A stretch of DNA of 64,000 nucleotides. It comes from Pseudoduganella armeniaca (lineage in GTDB: Bacteria; Pseudomonadota; Gammaproteobacteria; Burkholderiales; Burkholderiaceae_D). Below are positions 60,996-64,000 of this stretch, piece by piece. The notes beneath the pieces were generated by a model, which was given only the letters and a program-made list of their open reading frames with translations, searched no databases and was not told the DNA's origin. Position 1 is the first letter of the stretch. Every line of letters starts with the position of its first letter. The position numbers and the translations under genes are program-made. The DNA lies in NCBI RefSeq assembly GCF_003028855.1, contig NZ_CP028324.1:1426001-1490000 (forward strand), read 5' to 3'.

Positions 60996-62249
60996 ATGGA
61001 TACACATTCCCCGGCGCCGAAGAAGGCTGCCGTTACTGCTCTTCCGCTCAGCGACACCGTCCAGGAAGCCCTTGCCATCACCAAGCGTGGCGTCGACGAA
61101 CTGCTGATCGAAAGCGAATTCGCCCAGAAGCTGGCGCGTTCCGAACAGAGCGGTGTGCCGCTGCGCATCAAGCTGGGCCTGGACCCGACGGCGCCGGACC
61201 TGCACCTGGGCCATACCGTGGTGCTGAACAAGATGCGCCAGCTGCAGAACCTGGGCCACCAGGTGATCTTCCTGATCGGCGATTTCACGTCGATGATCGG
61301 CGACCCTTCGGGCCGCAACGCCACCCGTCCGCCGCTGACGCGCGAGCAGATCGAGCAGAACGCGCAGACCTATTTCAAGCAGGCCTCGCTGGTGCTGGAC
61401 CCGGAAAAAACGGAAATCCGCTACAACTCCGAATGGTGCGACCAGCTGGGCGCGCGCGGCATGATCCAGCTCGCTTCCCGCTACACGGTGGCGCGCATGA
61501 TGGAACGTGACGACTTCTCCAAGCGCTTCAAGAATGGGACACCGATCTCCGTCCATGAGTTCCTGTATCCGCTGATGCAGGGCTACGATTCCGTCGCGCT
61601 GAAGGCCGACCTCGAACTTGGGGGTACCGACCAGAAATTCAACCTGCTGGTGGGTCGCGAGCTGCAGAAGGACTGGGGCCAGGAGCCGCAATGCATCCTG
61701 ACGATGCCGCTGCTGGAAGGCCTGGACGGTGTTGAGAAAATGTCCAAGTCGAAGAACAACTACATCGGCATCACGGAACCGGCCAACACGATGTTCGCCA
61801 AGGTGATGAGCATCTCGGACACGATGATGTGGCGCTACTACGAGCTGCTGTCGTGGCGTTCGCTCGATGAAGTGGCCGCGCTGAAGCAGGCCATCGCCGG
61901 CGGCGCCAACCCGCGCGACGCCAAGGTCGCGATCGCCCAGGAAATCGTCGCGCGCTTCCATTCGCAGCAGGCGGCCGAGGATGCGCTGGCCGACTTCGTC
62001 AACCGCTCGAAGGGCGGCATTCCGGACGATATTCCCGAACTGTCCGTGACGGGGGCGCCGCTGGGCCTGGCCCAGCTGCTCAAGCAGACGGGGCTGTGCG
62101 CCTCGACGTCGGAAGCGATGCGCATGATCGACCAGGGCGGCGTGCGCATCGATGGAACCGTCATCAGCGACAAGGCACTCAAGGTCGAGGCCGGTACCGT
62201 CGTCCTGCAAGTGGGCAAGCGCAAGTTCGCGCGCGTCACGCTGGCATGA
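60996..62249 (+). CDS. tyrS: Tyrosyl-tRNA synthetase
   Basis: Class I synthetase for tRNA(Tyr). The 417-residue protein has the HIGH motif as HLGH in DPTAPDLHLGHTVVL, the loop KMSKS in VEKMSKSKNNYIG, and a C-terminal S4 RNA-binding domain (LCASTSEAMRMIDQGGVRIDG). The KMSKS form puts it in the TyrZ-like subgroup rather than E. coli TyrS (KFGKT). It overlaps the next gene (ATGA). Confidence 0.97.
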   Translation: MDTHSPAPKKAAVTALPLSDTVQEALAITKRGVDELLIESEFAQKLARSEQSGVPLRIKLGLDPTAPDLHLGHTVVLNKMRQLQNLGHQVIFLIGDFTSMIGDPSGRNATRPPLTREQIEQNAQTYFKQASLVLDPEKTEIRYNSEWCDQLGARGMIQLASRYTVARMMERDDFSKRFKNGTPISVHEFLYPLMQGYDSVALKADLELGGTDQKFNLLVGRELQKDWGQEPQCILTMPLLEGLDGVEKMSKSKNNYIGITEPANTMFAKVMSISDTMMWRYYELLSWRSLDEVAALKQAIAGGANPRDAKVAIAQEIVARFHSQQAAEDALADFVNRSKGGIPDDIPELSVTGAPLGLAQLLKQTGLCASTSEAMRMIDQGGVRIDGTVISDKALKVEAGTVVLQVGKRKFARVTLA

Positions 62250-62701
62250 TCGGCCTGCTGCAACGGGTGACGAGCGCGCAGGTGGTGGTCGACGGCGCGC
62301 TCGTCGGCGCCATCGATGGCGGCCTGATGGTGCTGGTATGCGCCGAGCGGGGCGACAGCGAACGGGAAGCCGATGCGCTGCTGACCAAGCTGCTGTCCTA
62401 TCGCGTGTTTTCGGACCAGGCCGGCAAGATGAACCGCAGCGTCACGGACGTGGCCGGCGGCCTGCTGCTGGTGCCCCAGTTCACGCTGGCGGCAGACACG
62501 AAGTCGGGCACCCGCCCGTCCTTCACGCCGGCCGCGCCGCCGGACGAAGGCAAGCGCCTGTTCGACCATTTCGTCGCGCAGGCGCGCGCCCGCCATGCCA
62601 ACGTGGCAACGGGACAGTTCGGCGAGGACATGAAGGTCTCGCTCACCAATGATGGCCCCGTCACATTCTGGCTGCAAGTGGAGCCAAAGCAGGTATCATG
62701 A
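62246..62701 (+). CDS. dtd: D-aminoacyl-tRNA deacylase
   Basis: Dtd hydrolyses D-aminoacyl-tRNAs, including D-Tyr-tRNA(Tyr), and so proofreads the product of tyrS beside it. The 151-residue protein has MIGLLQRVTSAQVVVDG, the active-site stretch PQFTLAADTKSGTRPSF and the Gly-Pro motif NDGPVTF. In E. coli the first motif reads SQFT; here Ser is replaced by Pro, while the Gln-x-Thr is kept. Its ATG overlaps the tyrS stop. The length is normal. Confidence 0.95.
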   Translation: MIGLLQRVTSAQVVVDGALVGAIDGGLMVLVCAERGDSEREADALLTKLLSYRVFSDQAGKMNRSVTDVAGGLLLVPQFTLAADTKSGTRPSFTPAAPPDEGKRLFDHFVAQARARHANVATGQFGEDMKVSLTNDGPVTFWLQVEPKQVS

Positions 62702-62754
62702 AGAAAGAGAGCCGTGCGTCGCGGTGACGCAAAACGGCAGCGGAGACCATACGC

Positions 62755-63378
62755 ATGAAAATCTGGAGTCATTCCTTCAAGGACGGCGCCCCGATCCCCG
62801 GCGACAACGCGTTTGCCGTGCCGGACCCGGCCAGCCATGTCCGCCTGGCGGGCAACCGCAACCCGCACCTGGCCTGGGACGACATCCCGCCGGGTACGGC
62901 GTCGCTGGTCCTGCTGTGCATCGACGGCGACGCGCCCACGGTGGGCACCGACGTCAACAAAGAAGGGCGTACGCTGCCGGTGGACCTGCCGCGCGGCGAT
63001 TTCTATCACTGGGCGCTGGTCGATATTCCACCGTCCGTGACGACGCTGCCGGAAGGCGCTCACGCGCAGGGCGTCACGGCGCACGGCAAACCCGGCCCTG
63101 CCATCGCGGGCAGCCCGATGCGGCATGGCCTGAACGACTACACCAGCTGGTTTGCCCAAGACCCGGAGATGGCGGGCGACTACTTCGGCTATGACGGCCC
63201 GTGCCCGCCATGGAACGACGAGCGGGTCCATCACTATATATTCCGCCTGTATGCGCTGGACATTGCCAAGCTCCCCGTCAGCGGCCGCTTCACCGCCCAG
63301 GACGTGCTGGCAGCGATGCACGGCCACATCGTCGACGAGGCGCAGCTGATCGGCACTTATACATTGAAGAGCGCATGA
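62755..63378 (+). CDS. YbhB/YbcL family Raf kinase inhibitor-like (PEBP) protein
   Basis: A 207-residue protein of the phosphatidylethanolamine-binding fold. It has NPHLAWDDIPPGTASLVLLCIDGDAP, the anion-binding DFYHWALVDIPP and the later GYDGPCPPWNDERVHHYIFRLYALD. There is no signal peptide. The role in bacteria is unknown. It starts 53 bp after dtd and overlaps the next gene by four bases. Confidence 0.93.
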   Translation: MKIWSHSFKDGAPIPGDNAFAVPDPASHVRLAGNRNPHLAWDDIPPGTASLVLLCIDGDAPTVGTDVNKEGRTLPVDLPRGDFYHWALVDIPPSVTTLPEGAHAQGVTAHGKPGPAIAGSPMRHGLNDYTSWFAQDPEMAGDYFGYDGPCPPWNDERVHHYIFRLYALDIAKLPVSGRFTAQDVLAAMHGHIVDEAQLIGTYTLKSA

Positions 63379-64000
63379 CGACGACGCTGTTGCTGATCCG
63401 TCATGGCGAGACCGCCTGGAATGCCGTGCGTCGCCTGCAGGGCCATCTGGACATCGAACTGAACGACGCCGGCCGGCGCCAGGCGGCCGCGCTGGCGCAT
63501 GCGCTGGCGGACGCGCCGCTGGACGCCATCGTCTCCAGCGACCTGCAACGTGCGATGCAGACAGCCGGCGCCGTCGCGCGCCTGCATGACGTGCCGCTGC
63601 ACACCGACCCGGCCCTGCGCGAGCGCGGCTATGGCGTGTTCGAGGGCTTGCTGTACAGCGAGATCGAAGCGCGCTATCCGGACGATTTCCACGCCTGGCA
63701 GCAGCGTCACGTCGATGCCGTGATGCCGCATGGCGAGCGCCACGCTGAAAGCTTCCGCCAATTCTACGACCGCGGCGTGGGCGCCATCGGGCGCTGGGCC
63801 GAGCGCTATGCGGGCCGCACGCTGGCACTGGTCGCGCACGGCGGCGTGCTCGAATGCGCCTACCGCGCGGCCACGGGCATGACCTTGGAAAGCCCGCGCG
63901 ACTTCCAGGTGCGCAATGCCAGCATCAACCGGTTCACGTATGCCAATGGCAAGCTCGCGCTGACGCAGTGGGGCGATGTCGAGCACCTGTCGTTGAGCCT
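63375..64000 (+). CDS. Histidine phosphatase family protein, C-terminus cut by the window
   Basis: The visible 208 residues are a phosphoglycerate-mutase-like domain: catalytic RHGET in LLLIRHGETAWN, IVSSDLQRAMQTA, the acid-base RERGYGVFEG and the second catalytic His in LVAHGGV. It may be a GpmB-like or cobalamin-pathway phosphatase; the sequence does not say which. It overlaps the PEBP gene (ATGA) and runs off the end at 64000, with probably only a few residues missing. Confidence 0.92.
   Translation, partial: MTTTLLLIRHGETAWNAVRRLQGHLDIELNDAGRRQAAALAHALADAPLDAIVSSDLQRAMQTAGAVARLHDVPLHTDPALRERGYGVFEGLLYSEIEARYPDDFHAWQQRHVDAVMPHGERHAESFRQFYDRGVGAIGRWAERYAGRTLALVAHGGVLECAYRAATGMTLESPRDFQVRNASINRFTYANGKLALTQWGDVEHLSLS

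Overview
The window looks like chromosome of a GC-rich betaproteobacterium of the Oxalobacteraceae, most likely Massilia or a close relative. The case rests on gene order and family types: gatCAB next to mreBCD-mrdA-rodA-rlpA, a birA-coaX pair with SPOR proteins, def-fmt divergent from a lysM-dprA-smg-topB cluster, DUF3567, DUF4390 and Smg families, and a PEP-CTERM protein. No 16S gene is present, so the genus is an inference. I see no prophage, insertion sequence, CRISPR array, tRNA or rRNA. Nearly all of it is core-type chromosome.

Layout. 1-2746 (minus): gatC, gatA and the start of gatB, the tRNA amidotransferase. 3011-10118 (plus): the elongasome operon mreB, mreC, mreD, mrdA (PBP2), rodA, rlpA. 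10256-16416 (minus): a tightly packed operon argS, FtsN-like SPOR protein, dsbA-type thioredoxin, short-chain dehydrogenase, birA, coaX, and a second SPOR protein that appears frameshifted. 16621-25053 (plus): rsmB, DUF4390, an NtrY-like sensor kinase with its Fis-type response regulator, a CobW remnant, DUF3567, a YafJ-type glutamine amidotransferase and an EAL-like/HDOD protein. 25054-25988: a tandem array of palindromic repeats. 25989-32344 (minus): metH, a PEP-CTERM protein with an EF-hand loop, fmt, def. 32631-38403 (plus): LysM protein, dprA, smg, topB. 38587-49057: an exported unknown, a chemoreceptor, two small DUF proteins, an ABC-2 permease fused to an M1 peptidase with its ATPase, an unknown, coq7 and a zinc metallopeptidase. 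49203-54330 (minus): udk, an unknown, OsmC, a Nat-type ABC exporter and an S33 peptidase. 54561-57067 (plus): rplM-rpsI, argC, erpA. 57381-64000: a duplicated DUF2061 protein behind a Fur-like box, DUF4287, anmK, an M23 peptidase, then tyrS, dtd, a PEBP protein and a phosphoglycerate-mutase-like protein cut by the window end.

A theme is cell-envelope growth: MreBCD, PBP2 and RodA build the lateral wall, RlpA and two further SPOR proteins bind denuded glycan, the M23 peptidase cuts cross-links and AnmK recycles anhydro-MurNAc.

The most unusual structure is a set of palindromic repeats. Each of the six tail-to-tail gene junctions with real space in it carries one, and the seventh junction has only 6 bp. 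Their arms are self-complementary but for one conserved mismatch and occur as inverted pairs, as in REP/REPIN elements; no REP-associated transposase gene is in the window. Other points worth checking are the apparent -1 frameshift in the SPOR gene downstream of coaX, a set of TATAAT boxes repeated upstream of argS, and the CobW-like ORF that has lost its P-loop.
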